From the NCBI GenBank assembly GCA_017405595.1, contig JAFRAC010000001.1:1-64000 (forward strand): a stretch of DNA of 64,000 nt. The letters run 5' to 3'. Numbering within the stretch: the stretch's first letter is position 1; every line of letters begins with the position of its first letter. Position numbers and translations under genes: made by a program. Positions 52,143-59,565 of this stretch are shown here, piece by piece. This stretch comes from Thermoguttaceae bacterium (GTDB lineage Bacteria > Planctomycetota > Planctomycetia > Pirellulales > Thermoguttaceae). The notes beneath the pieces are model-generated. The model saw only the letters and a program-made list of their open reading frames with translations, did not search any database and was not told where the DNA came from.

Positions 52143-53540
52143 ATGGTTTTTATCGGACGGGAAGAAGAACTTCGTTTTCTCGAAGAAAAATACGCCTCGG
52201 ACAAGGGGGAACTGATTTTCGTTTACGGCAGACGGCGTGTCGGCAAGACCGAAACGCTTCAGCGGTTCTGCCGCGGCAAAGATCACCTCTTCTATTCCTG
52301 CTCCGAGTGTACCGACCGGGACCAGTTAAACGCATTGAGCCGGCGGATACTCGAAAAGGGGGGAACCGTGTCGCGGCTCGTCACCTCGTTTGACCATTGG
52401 CAGGCGGTATTTCGTGCTGTTGCCGAAATGCCCAGTTCCGGCAAGAAGCTCCTTGTGATCGATGAATTCCCTTATATGGTTCGGGGGAACCGTTCAATTC
52501 CTTCGATACTCCAGAACCTTTGGGACACGGAACTGAAAAATGCCAACGTGATGATCATTTTGTGCGGCAGCGCGATGAGTTTTATCGAAAAGGAAATTCT
52601 GGCCGAAAAGAACCCCCTCTACGGCCGCGCGACCGGCATACTCAAAATGAAACCGCTTGATTTTAACGATGCGGCCCGCTTTTTTCCGAACAGCGGCCCG
52701 GAAGAGCTCGTTACGCTCTATTCGATTCTCGGCGGCGTTCCGTATTATCTTGCGCAGTTCGATCCAACCGTTTCGATCGAAAAGAATGTGTGCAGGCAGA
52801 TACTCTACCGAGGTTCGGTCCTCTATCATGAGGTTGAACTGCTGATCCGGCAGGAACTTCGGGAACCGACCCTTTACAACAGTGCCATCGAGGCGATCGC
52901 GCTGGGGAATACCCGGCTCAACGAGATTTATCAGAAGACGCAGGTCGACCGGAGCAAACTTTCGGTTTATTTGAAAAACCTCATTGAACTGGGGCTGATT
53001 GAACGTGAATTTTCGGTATCCGAAAAAGAGAAACAGAGCGCGAACGTTCAGCGCGGTCTTTACCGGCTTGCCGATCATTTCTTCCGGTTTTGGTATGCTT
53101 TTGTCTTTCCAAACCTTTCGGAACTGGAAGCGGGCCAGACTGAATCGGTCTGGCGCCATCTCATTAAACCGCGTCTGGACTGGTTTGTTTCGCAGACATT
53201 TGAAGATATCTGCCGCGGATATCTGCGGCGGCTGAACCATACCGACCGGTTACCCTTTTACTTTCCGCGGATCGGCCGATGGTGGAACAAGACCGATGAA
53301 ATCGACGTTATGGCCGCCGAACCGGAAGGGCGGCACTTTCTTCTGGGTGAATGCAAGTACCGAAACACCCCTGTTTCCACGTCCGATTTCGACCGGCTCC
53401 GCGCCAAGTTTACCCCGCCGGCGGGAAGCGAGGTCTGTTATTACCTCTTTTCCAAAAGCGGGTTTACCCCCGCGCTGAAAAAAGCGGCGGCGAAAGAGAA
53501 CCTGACACTTGTGGGGCTGGCGGAGGTTGTTTGCCGGTAG
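52143..53540 (+). CDS. AAA-type ATPase with C-terminal DUF234 nuclease-like domain
   Basis: A 465-residue protein of the ATPase_2 (archaeal-type) plus DUF234 class. N-terminal FIGREEELRFLEE, Walker A GRRRVGKTE (29-37), Walker B KLLVIDEFPYM (about 101), a sensor-like ILCGSAMSF (about 140), then a winged-helix region (NEIYQKTQVDRSKLSVYLKNL, about 260). The C-terminal domain carries a PD-(D/E)xK-type pattern, NKTDEIDVMAAEPEGRHFLLGECKYR (Asp at about 385-388, E-x-K at about 402-404). Family members are common in accessory DNA, and some associate with defence systems or mobile elements; the exact role is unknown. The start is supported by AAAGGAG. A palindrome and promoter lie upstream. The 259-base spacer to the next gene holds nothing clear. 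Confidence 0.88.
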   Translation: MVFIGREEELRFLEEKYASDKGELIFVYGRRRVGKTETLQRFCRGKDHLFYSCSECTDRDQLNALSRRILEKGGTVSRLVTSFDHWQAVFRAVAEMPSSGKKLLVIDEFPYMVRGNRSIPSILQNLWDTELKNANVMIILCGSAMSFIEKEILAEKNPLYGRATGILKMKPLDFNDAARFFPNSGPEELVTLYSILGGVPYYLAQFDPTVSIEKNVCRQILYRGSVLYHEVELLIRQELREPTLYNSAIEAIALGNTRLNEIYQKTQVDRSKLSVYLKNLIELGLIEREFSVSEKEKQSANVQRGLYRLADHFFRFWYAFVFPNLSELEAGQTESVWRHLIKPRLDWFVSQTFEDICRGYLRRLNHTDRLPFYFPRIGRWWNKTDEIDVMAAEPEGRHFLLGECKYRNTPVSTSDFDRLRAKFTPPAGSEVCYYLFSKSGFTPALKKAAAKENLTLVGLAEVVCR

Positions 53541-53799
53541 AAGCCGGAAGAGTGAAATTTGCAACAACTTGCAACAAAAGCACGGCATCCGCAGCACCGG
53601 AATGAAGAACTGTTTCGGCCGCCCGATCACAAGATAAGCCTGAGCCAGTTCTTTTTGCGGAATGCTGTTTTGTGCCACCATTTTAAACTGAGCAATCTTT
53701 TCCGCCCTTCTCGGCCTCTACTTCCCGGATTTCTCGTTTACCAGGTCGGCTAACGTACCCTCTTTCGCTGCTTGTGCGGCGTTGGCTTCGATGCGCGGG

Positions 53800-55812
53800 T
53801 TAACCTTTCCAAAACAGCTTGGCGAGTTTGGTTCCGTTATATTCCCAATACTGCGCGCCTTGGTACGCGCCTGATTGATTAGCGCGCCCGAGCCGCTGGA
53901 ATAGTTCGCGGGTGAGCGTTGAGAGCTTTTTCTTTTCCCCTTCGAATTGAACATTTTTATCGTCAACAACCAATGCCACAAAGCTCTTATCGGCGATGAA
54001 GGAGATCTCTTTGCCGATCAGCCCGCAATCGCTGCCGGGGATTTTACATTTCCGAAAAGAGAAGTTTCGGTTTTCATTGGTGCCAGTTGTAAAATTGTTC
54101 ATTTTCCGCATTTCTTCGGGAATCGGCAGAATCTCATTCAGTAGAAGATTAGTCAGCCAGTCGGTTCGGTCTTTGATCGTTTCGGCATTCCAATGCTCGT
54201 TTTCAATGATCTTTGTTTTCGTAATCTGCAGACCGGAATGATTCTCGTAGATATCTTTCTTTTCGGCAAACGATTTGTTACCAAGTTCCTGATTATGGCG
54301 AATGAGCGTGAGATTTCCGATCGTGTGTACGAGTTCCTGATGCTGTTCGACATCCGAGCCGAGTTCGGCGCGCCATTGATCGTTGAGGGTCTGCGGCATA
54401 ATATGCTCAACTTGCAATAACGAGTCTTTCATATCGGGGCGGCTCTTGGTGAGGTGCTCTTCAATGAGCGCCAAATAGAGTTTCCAGTACTGCGATCGGT
54501 AGAAGTTTTCGGTTTCAAGCTTTTTTGTGATCTCAGTATCGTTGGGAATTCGAAGATTGTATTGCTGTTTTGATAAGATTTCAAATAGTGCGGCCTGTTT
54601 ATTCGGGGCTTCGGCGAGTTTGTTGATATAGCGTAAGAGAGTGGGGAAATTTTTGTTTTCGGCTTGGCTCGTGTCTAACAGACGGCGGCGAAGACAGTAA
54701 ATGCGGAACGCTTTCAGAATGTCAATAATCCCCTGCTGGTCGAATTTGTTCTGTTCCCAAGCCGAAAGAAGACCGAGAAGAAAAGAATAAGCCGTTGACA
54801 CTCGAAAATCCCGAAGGTCTTTAAGAATATGATCAACGGTCGGGTTGCCGCTGCTTCGCTTTCCGTGAACGACCGCGTATGTTTTTGCGTTGACCGCTAA
54901 ACCTTTGAGCAGCTCTTTTTTATCGGTATCTGCGAATATATCCTTAAAAATCCCATAGAGTTCCTTGTAGTTGCTCTCCTTGACCCCCTTAACATACATG
55001 GCGTTTCGAAATTGCATGAAGTCCCGGATGTAAAGAGAAACTAATCCCGGAATTTCCCGTTCGATCGGCAACCAGCAATCGTGGTAATATTGATCCTGAT
55101 CTTTTGCCTTCATCCCCAGCATGAGGTAGTTTCGTACCAGGTCCGCTAGAGACAGGGGTTTTCCGAGTGAGTTCATCGATTCGAAAATTTCTTGCGGGTT
55201 TTCCCACTTATTTCTATCCGGCTCTAACTCGATCGTTATGACGCTGAACTTGACGAGACCCAGGTTGAGAAGTTCGATAAGCGAATCACCGTTCTCCGTG
55301 TATTTTGCGATCTCATGCCGAAAAAAATTGTAATTTTTGTAAACTGCCGAGTCCTTTGTTCGAACCCCCTCTTCGGTTTTGAAGATAATTTCCTTATAGG
55401 AATCCCAGTCGGCTTCGACCTGTTTCAGCTTGATTTTGGAATCGTCACCGTCTTTAACCTTTTCGTTGATGAGATAATCATTATTGATCCATTCTTTTTT
55501 ACTCTCATCGGCAAGAGTGTCCCGTAACGCCGCGAGGAAGAGCATTGTTGTTGTGATGCGCTGCTGACCGTCGATGAGTACCAGTTTATTGGGCTGGCCG
55601 AAGACAACCTCGTTTTGAAAGTATGTGATCGAACCGAAGAAATGTTCGGAGTTCTCTCCTTGCCGGTTTTTTTCACAGGTCTTTTTTACGTCTTCCCAAA
55701 AAACCCGACACTGTTCCTCTGTCCACTCATAGTTCCGCTGATAAGGGGGAATGTAGAATGTCACGTTTCGATTGGAAAGTAAATTCAGGAGTTTTTGTTC
55801 AAGCGGTCTCAT
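53800..55812 (-). CDS. GmrSD-type endonuclease (DUF262 + DUF1524), probable modified-DNA restriction
   Basis: A 670-residue single-chain GmrSD family protein. The DUF262 (GmrS-like) N-domain has IPPYQRNYEW (20-29), HFFGSI and LIDGQQRITT (79-88), the DGQQR nucleotide-binding motif. The DUF1524 (GmrD-like) HNH domain includes VEHIMPQTLND (about 467-477), HTIGNLTLIRHNQELGNKSF (about 495-515) and K-x-x-Y. The C-terminal about 85 residues (FIADKSFVALVVDDKNVQF... YQGAQYWEYNGTKLAKLF) look like a DUF4357-type add-on. GmrSD enzymes cut DNA with glucosylated or otherwise modified cytosines and act as type IV restriction systems against phages. The gene and its flanks are clearly more AT-rich than the surroundings, suggesting transfer. 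It is on the opposite strand to, and converges with, the DUF234 ATPase gene. Confidence 0.9.
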   Translation of the reverse strand: MRPLEQKLLNLLSNRNVTFYIPPYQRNYEWTEEQCRVFWEDVKKTCEKNRQGENSEHFFGSITYFQNEVVFGQPNKLVLIDGQQRITTTMLFLAALRDTLADESKKEWINNDYLINEKVKDGDDSKIKLKQVEADWDSYKEIIFKTEEGVRTKDSAVYKNYNFFRHEIAKYTENGDSLIELLNLGLVKFSVITIELEPDRNKWENPQEIFESMNSLGKPLSLADLVRNYLMLGMKAKDQDQYYHDCWLPIEREIPGLVSLYIRDFMQFRNAMYVKGVKESNYKELYGIFKDIFADTDKKELLKGLAVNAKTYAVVHGKRSSGNPTVDHILKDLRDFRVSTAYSFLLGLLSAWEQNKFDQQGIIDILKAFRIYCLRRRLLDTSQAENKNFPTLLRYINKLAEAPNKQAALFEILSKQQYNLRIPNDTEITKKLETENFYRSQYWKLYLALIEEHLTKSRPDMKDSLLQVEHIMPQTLNDQWRAELGSDVEQHQELVHTIGNLTLIRHNQELGNKSFAEKKDIYENHSGLQITKTKIIENEHWNAETIKDRTDWLTNLLLNEILPIPEEMRKMNNFTTGTNENRNFSFRKCKIPGSDCGLIGKEISFIADKSFVALVVDDKNVQFEGEKKKLSTLTRELFQRLGRANQSGAYQGAQYWEYNGTKLAKLFWKG

Positions 55813-56081
55813 TTGTCAGCGGTTCCTTTACGATTAAGGTTGAAGATCCGATCAGGATCGAGACAGGCTTCCTTCCAGTATACCAAAATTAACCCTTTTG
55901 TCATCGGTGTGTGTTGAATATTCTGATTTTACTGGGAAAGGGAAAGGGCGAGGAAGCTGTTTCCCTGTTCCCAATTCGCACGCTCTTGGTCTTATTTCAA
56001 ATATCCTGGAAGTAAACAGGTTTGATCTATTATAGCATAAAATTTTATTTTGGCAAATTTTGTTTTTATTGCTCTAAATGC
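55813..56081. other. AT-rich divergent spacer upstream of the GmrSD gene
   Basis: Low-GC spacer between the restriction gene and the paralogous pair. A minus-strand TATACT (55877-55882) about 65 bases before the GmrSD start, with GATGAC at 17 bp, is a possible promoter. An AAAGGA ribosome-binding site precedes the ATG. Nothing else clear is seen apart from A/T-rich runs near 56030-56070. Confidence 0.4.
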
Positions 56082-56110
56082 TTGACGTCATGCCATTCGT
56101 CTGATATATT
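56082..56110 (+). promoter_or_regulatory. Promoter of the first paralogue of the unknown pair
   Basis: TTGACG (56082-56087), 17-bp spacer, TATATT (56105-56110) with an extended TGA before it. It is the best consensus-like promoter in this part; the start would be near 56117 and the leader about 40 bases. Confidence 0.7.
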
Positions 56111-56157
56111 GGGGGTTCAGCCCAAGGCGGGCCGCTATGAACCAGAAAGGATTTTGC

Positions 56158-56664
56158 ATGAACGCGTCGTTCTCTTCCCTGTGCGAAACCGAGTTTAATG
56201 CCGTTGAAATCAAAGGGATCGGGTATTCCCTTTCCTTTAAAATCAATGCGCTTGTCGAGGAAAATGATGAAGCGCGGGAATTCGTCATCTCGGGTGAACC
56301 GAAATCGGATTCCGCGCCGCGGTTCGCGCTCCATCTGAACGCCAACGAGCTGGTTCAGAAAATGCGGGCCGGCGATCGGGCGCCCGATACGTTCCTGGCC
56401 CGGGATTACCTCGAACTGGCGAACCCGTTCGCGGCAAGCGAACTGGAACAGGCCGCCCGGCTGTGCGAATTGTTCCGGGAAGAGTTCGTCAATGAACTCC
56501 TCGTCTGCGTTTTTGTCGGGTACCTTCTCCTGGAAATGGCACGCTGTGCGGGGGATCGGGTCAGCTACGAATGGGTTGCGTTCTACGCTTTTACCGCCTA
56601 CTTTGACCAGCTCCCGTTCCCGAAAACCCTTTGGGTGCCGTGGGACGATTCCATTTATGAGTGA
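56158..56664 (+). CDS. Hypothetical protein, first of a paralogous pair
   Basis: An unrecognised protein of 168 residues. The ATG at 56158 is chosen because AAAGGA lies 8 bases upstream and because it aligns with the start of the paralogue; an in-frame ATG at 56137 is possible. It has no signal peptide. Shared features with the second copy: an N-terminal beta-rich part (GIGYSLSFKINALVEENDEAREFVISGEPK), the line FALHLNANELVQKMRAGDRAPDTFLARDYLELANPF, and a helical C-terminal half with LLEMARCAGDRVSYEWVAF and FPKTLWVPW. The region is adjacent to a restriction gene, but no function can be inferred from sequence. A strong promoter drives it. Confidence 0.7.
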   Translation: MNASFSSLCETEFNAVEIKGIGYSLSFKINALVEENDEAREFVISGEPKSDSAPRFALHLNANELVQKMRAGDRAPDTFLARDYLELANPFAASELEQAARLCELFREEFVNELLVCVFVGYLLLEMARCAGDRVSYEWVAFYAFTAYFDQLPFPKTLWVPWDDSIYE

Positions 56665-56718
56665 TCGGGGGCGGGGGAAAAGCTGTATTGAGATTTTTTG
56701 GTGTTATCGAGCCGAAAT

Positions 56719-56802
56719 CCCCCGACTGAAGTCGGGGGCGAGAAGAGGGAGTGTTTCAGCTTGCCGGGCGCGGGAGGGAACCCCCATCCGACTAAAGTCG
56801 GA
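56719..56802. repeat. Short palindromic repeats between the paralogues
   Basis: CCCCCGACT-GA-AGTCGGGGG (56719-56738, perfect 9-bp arms) and a second, TCCGACT-AA-AGTCGGA (56787-56802). The first is preceded by CCGAAAT and followed by GGGAGTGTTTC, and has a matching copy at 57468. Such 'GACTGAAGTC' palindromes recall dispersed REP-like repeats. Confidence 0.75.
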
Positions 56803-56913
56803 GGATCCCTTGCCCGCTGATAGCGCTGATAGGCCGGTGAGTGTTGGAGCTTGGGGTAGTTCGGGCGGGAAGGCGCTTTGATTTTTGTTTTTTGGTACGG
56901 AAAGGAATTTTCG

Positions 56914-57411
56914 ATGAAAGATACATTTCAAACAATCTATTGCACGAGATGCGGTATTGCTGATACCGCCGAGGGAGAATACCGTCTCGCGTTTCTGATC
57001 AATTCCGCGGTACGGGGCGAAAAAGAGGCGCGCCAGTTCGTGATTCGCGCGGCGCCGAAAGAGAAGTCCGCGAAACGGCACGCTTTTCGCCTGAACGCGA
57101 ACGGGCTGGTTGCGAAAATGCTCGTCGGCGGCCGGGCGCTCGATACTTACCTGCCGGAGGATTACCTCGATTTGGCCAACGGCTTTCTGGTTGACCGTTT
57201 TTCCCGGTTGGGAGCTTACACCTGGTTTGATGAAAAGTACATAACCGACCGGCTCTGCGACGGTTTTTTCGCCTTTCTGCTCATGGAAATGGCGCGGGCG
57301 GCGGGTGATCTTGTCAGTTACTCCTGGGTCGCGAAACTGACTTTCAGGGAGGATTGGGAACTGTTTCCGTTTCCGAAAACCGGGTGGATGCCGTGGCAGA
57401 AGTCGCTTTAG
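56914..57411 (+). CDS. Hypothetical protein, second of a paralogous pair
   Basis: A 165-residue paralogue of the protein at 56158-56664. The ATG at 56914 has AGGA 8 bases upstream. Aligned blocks: LAFLINSAVRGEKEARQFVIRAAPKEKSAKRHAFRLNANGLVAKMLVGGRALDTYLPEDYLDLANGF, then FAFLLMEMARAAGDLVSYSWVAKL and FPKTGWMPW. About half the residues match the first copy, so the duplication is old. Two cysteines near the N-terminus (YCTRCGI) are not shared. No known domain is recognised. The duplication unit of 756 bases includes the downstream palindromic repeat. No separate promoter is evident. Confidence 0.7.
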   Translation: MKDTFQTIYCTRCGIADTAEGEYRLAFLINSAVRGEKEARQFVIRAAPKEKSAKRHAFRLNANGLVAKMLVGGRALDTYLPEDYLDLANGFLVDRFSRLGAYTWFDEKYITDRLCDGFFAFLLMEMARAAGDLVSYSWVAKLTFREDWELFPFPKTGWMPWQKSL

Positions 57412-57467
57412 ACGGGCGGGAGGGGCCGGAAGTCTGTATTGGCGTTTTGATTGTTCCGGACCGAAAT

Positions 57468-57487
57468 CCCCCGTCTGAAGACGGGGG
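57468..57487. repeat. Palindromic repeat after the second paralogue
   Basis: CCCCCGTCT-GA-AGACGGGGG, preceded by CCGAAAT and followed by GGGGTGTTTC, like the copy at 56719. Relative to that copy the stem changes GACT/AGTC to GTCT/AGAC on both sides, a compensatory change that preserves pairing. Confidence 0.75.
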
Positions 57488-57510
57488 CGGATAAGGGGTG
57501 TTTCTGCGGA

Positions 57511-57987
57511 TTAGCGCGGTCGGACGGGCTGCCGGGCCAGACGGTAGCGGGAAGGGGCCGGCTGGCGGTAGGGGACGGCCTGCTGCGTGTATTGCGCCGG
57601 GTAGGGGGCCGGGCCTGCGGCGGGCATGGGCGCGGCGGGCTGGCTGGCGCCGAACGAAAGGTCGTCGGCGGGATACGCGCTCTGGCCCGGATCGGCGTAA
57701 CCGGCCTGCTGCTCGGGCCGGGGCAGGTTCACGCCGCCGTCGAACTTGACCGGAGGTTCCTGCTCTTTCTCTTTCTTCGGCTTTTCGCCGAGCCTCTCGC
57801 GCAGAATCGAGTTCTCGTCCTGCAAAGTCTGAATCTGGAAATGAGCGCGGTAGAGCTGGTCTTCGAGCATCCGCGTCTGGTCGATCAGGAGCGCCTCGTT
57901 AATGGCGTACTCCTTGCGGGTCGGCCCGCAGCCGACAAGAAAGGCGACGAGAAAAAATACCGCGCAAACCGGAATGTAGTGTTTCAT
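57511..57987 (-). CDS. Coiled-coil lipoprotein
   Basis: A 158-residue lipoprotein: signal peptide with lipobox FLVGC (MKHYIPVCAVFFLVAFLVGC), so Cys20 would be lipidated. A helical coiled-coil region follows (EYAINEALLIDQTRMLEDQLYRAHFQIQTLQDENSILRERL, about 26-68), then a Pro/Gln/Ala-rich disordered tail. The N-terminal 'GC...R..YxxNEALLxxxxRxLEDxLY' pattern recurs in short Planctomycete lipoproteins as far as I recall; the function is unknown. The tail strand is also open in reverse but without supporting signals. clpP starts 89 bases upstream on the same strand side and is unrelated. Confidence 0.75.
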   Translation of the reverse strand: MKHYIPVCAVFFLVAFLVGCGPTRKEYAINEALLIDQTRMLEDQLYRAHFQIQTLQDENSILRERLGEKPKKEKEQEPPVKFDGGVNLPRPEQQAGYADPGQSAYPADDLSFGASQPAAPMPAAGPAPYPAQYTQQAVPYRQPAPSRYRLARQPVRPR

Positions 57988-58075
57988 CCTTGAACCTCAA
58001 AAGCGCGCGTTCCCTGCGCGTTGGGGGTGATGCGATTCGCCGCGCCCCGCATGAGGGAACGCGGCGGCGAATGTG

Positions 58076-58669
58076 TTATTTTTTCGGCGCCGGCGCCGAT
58101 TCGACGACTTGGTCGATCAGCCCGTAGTCGCGCGCCTCTTCGGCCGACATGAAGTGGTCGCGGTCGGTGTCCTTCTCGATTTCGTCGAGCGGACGGCCCG
58201 TGTGCTTGAGCAGGATCGCGTTCATCTTCGCTTTGATCTTGGCGTACTCACGCGCGTGGATCAGAATCTCTTCGGCGGTCCCTTCCATGCCGGCCAGCGG
58301 CTGATGGATCATGATGCGCGAGTTCGGCAGCGCGAACCGTTTCCCCGCGGCGCCGGCGGTCAGCAGTACCGCGCCCATCGAAGCGCATTGCCCGATACAG
58401 TAGGTGGCCACGTCGCAGCTGATATACTGCATCGTATCGTAAATCGCCAGGCCCGCGGTTACCGAACCGCCGGGCGAGTTGATGTAAAGGTGAACGTCGG
58501 CTTTCGGGTCTTCCGATTGAAGGAAAAGGAGCTGCGCAACAATCGAGTTCGCCGATTCGTCGGTAACCTGGGTGCCGAGGAAGATGATCCGGTCCTTCAG
58601 AAGGCGGCTGTAAATATCCATTGCCCGCTCGTCGCGGCCGTTTTTTTCGATGACGAATGGAACGTACAT
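58076..58669 (-). CDS. clpP: ATP-dependent Clp protease proteolytic subunit, second copy
   Basis: ClpP serine protease (197 residues, usual length). Catalytic triad visible as Ser97 in [11 protein letters not shown], His122 in IMIHQP and Asp171 in DTDRDHF; the oxyanion strand INSPGGSV is also intact. It degrades unfolded or tagged proteins in complex with a ClpX/ClpA-type unfoldase, none of which is in this window. It lies 47 bases after another clpP, in the order tig-clpP-clpP. The two subunits may form mixed rings. A GC-rich stem (ATTCGCCGC/GCGGCGAAT, 58035-58072) after the stop may terminate transcription. Confidence 0.95.
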   Translation of the reverse strand: MYVPFVIEKNGRDERAMDIYSRLLKDRIIFLGTQVTDESANSIVAQLLFLQSEDPKADVHLYINSPGGSVTAGLAIYDTMQYISCDVATYCIGQCASMGAVLLTAGAAGKRFALPNSRIMIHQPLAGMEGTAEEILIHAREYAKIKAKMNAILLKHTGRPLDEIEKDTDRDHFMSAEEARDYGLIDQVVESAPAPKK

Positions 58670-58716
58670 ATCAAGTGAACCTTTGGGTCAGGGTGGGGTG
58701 CGGTTGGGGGAAGGGG

Positions 58717-59364
58717 TTATTTATCGTCGGCGTCTTCGTCGGACTCGGATTTCTTCTGCGACGAAAGGATATCGTCGACCAGACCGTAATCTTTCGCCTG
58801 CTGGGCGGTAAGGTAGTAGTCGCGGTCGGTATCGGCGGCAATCTGTTCGGGCGTTTTGCCGGTATGGCCGGCCAGAATCTGGTTGAGCAGTTCGCGGTCC
58901 TGCAGAATCTGCTGGGCCTGGATTTCGATGTCGGAAATCTGGCCGCTTACGCCGCCCCACGGCTGGTGGATCATGATTTTGGAATGTTGGAGTGCGAACC
59001 GTTTCCCCTTGGTCCCCCCCGCCAGAAGGACCGCGCCGCCGCTGGCGGCCAGGCCCACGCAATAGGTGGCAACGGGGCAGGAGAGGATTTGCATCGTGTC
59101 GTAGACCGCCAGCATGGCCGAAACCGAACCGCCGGGAGAATTGATGTAGAAGTGGATGTCTTTCCGGCGGTTGCTGCTCTGCAGGTAGAGGAGTTTCATG
59201 ATCAGCTCGTTCGCCGAGGCGTTGTTGATTTCCCCCTGCAGAAAGATGATCCGGTTATCGAGGAGCAGGTCGCCGACGGTCATGTTCCGCTGCCGCTGGT
59301 AGTCGGCGTAGGCGTTTTGGAAACCGTCGAGCAGTTGGGGCTGGAATGGCGTCATATTGTTCAT
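58717..59364 (-). CDS. clpP: ATP-dependent Clp protease proteolytic subunit, first copy
   Basis: ClpP (215 residues). Triad: Ser108 in GLAASGGAVLLAGG, His133 in MIHQP and Asp182 in DTDRDYY. An N-terminal extension (MNNMTPFQPQLLDGFQNAYA) is longer than in the second copy, and the C-terminus is an acidic tail (SSQKKSESDEDADDK). The substitution CASMG to AASGG around the nucleophile distinguishes it from the neighbour, so the paralogues probably have different roles or specificities. It is preceded by trigger factor on the same strand, separated by a strong terminator, so it needs its own promoter in 59365-59503. Confidence 0.95.
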   Translation of the reverse strand: MNNMTPFQPQLLDGFQNAYADYQRQRNMTVGDLLLDNRIIFLQGEINNASANELIMKLLYLQSSNRRKDIHFYINSPGGSVSAMLAVYDTMQILSCPVATYCVGLAASGGAVLLAGGTKGKRFALQHSKIMIHQPWGGVSGQISDIEIQAQQILQDRELLNQILAGHTGKTPEQIAADTDRDYYLTAQQAKDYGLVDDILSSQKKSESDEDADDK

Positions 59365-59503
59365 TTCTAAATGGAGGATTCGCTTGGCTGAACGGCGCGC
59401 TCTTTTCGGAAAAGAGCGCAGGCTATTGTTATCTTTTCGGCCCGCCGGTTCAAGAGGAATTCCGGAAAAAAGGGGGGCGGGAACCCCTTTTTCGCGGTTG
59501 CCG

Positions 59504-59542
59504 AAAAAAGCGGAAAGCGCCGCCGGGGGCGCTTTCCGCTTT
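59504..59542 (-). terminator. Rho-independent terminator after tig
   Basis: A 14-bp stem (59507-59520 with 59529-59542) followed on the minus strand by TTTTTT, 23 bases after the tig stop at 59566. It separates tig from the clpP pair. Confidence 0.88.
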
Positions 59543-59565
59543 CGTGAGCTTGCGCGGCCGGAAAA

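Noticed and set aside
57451..57993. A 180-codon plus-strand frame opposite the lipoprotein
   Set aside because: The minus-strand reading has a lipobox and coiled coil; the plus-strand frame starts at the palindromic repeat and has no features.
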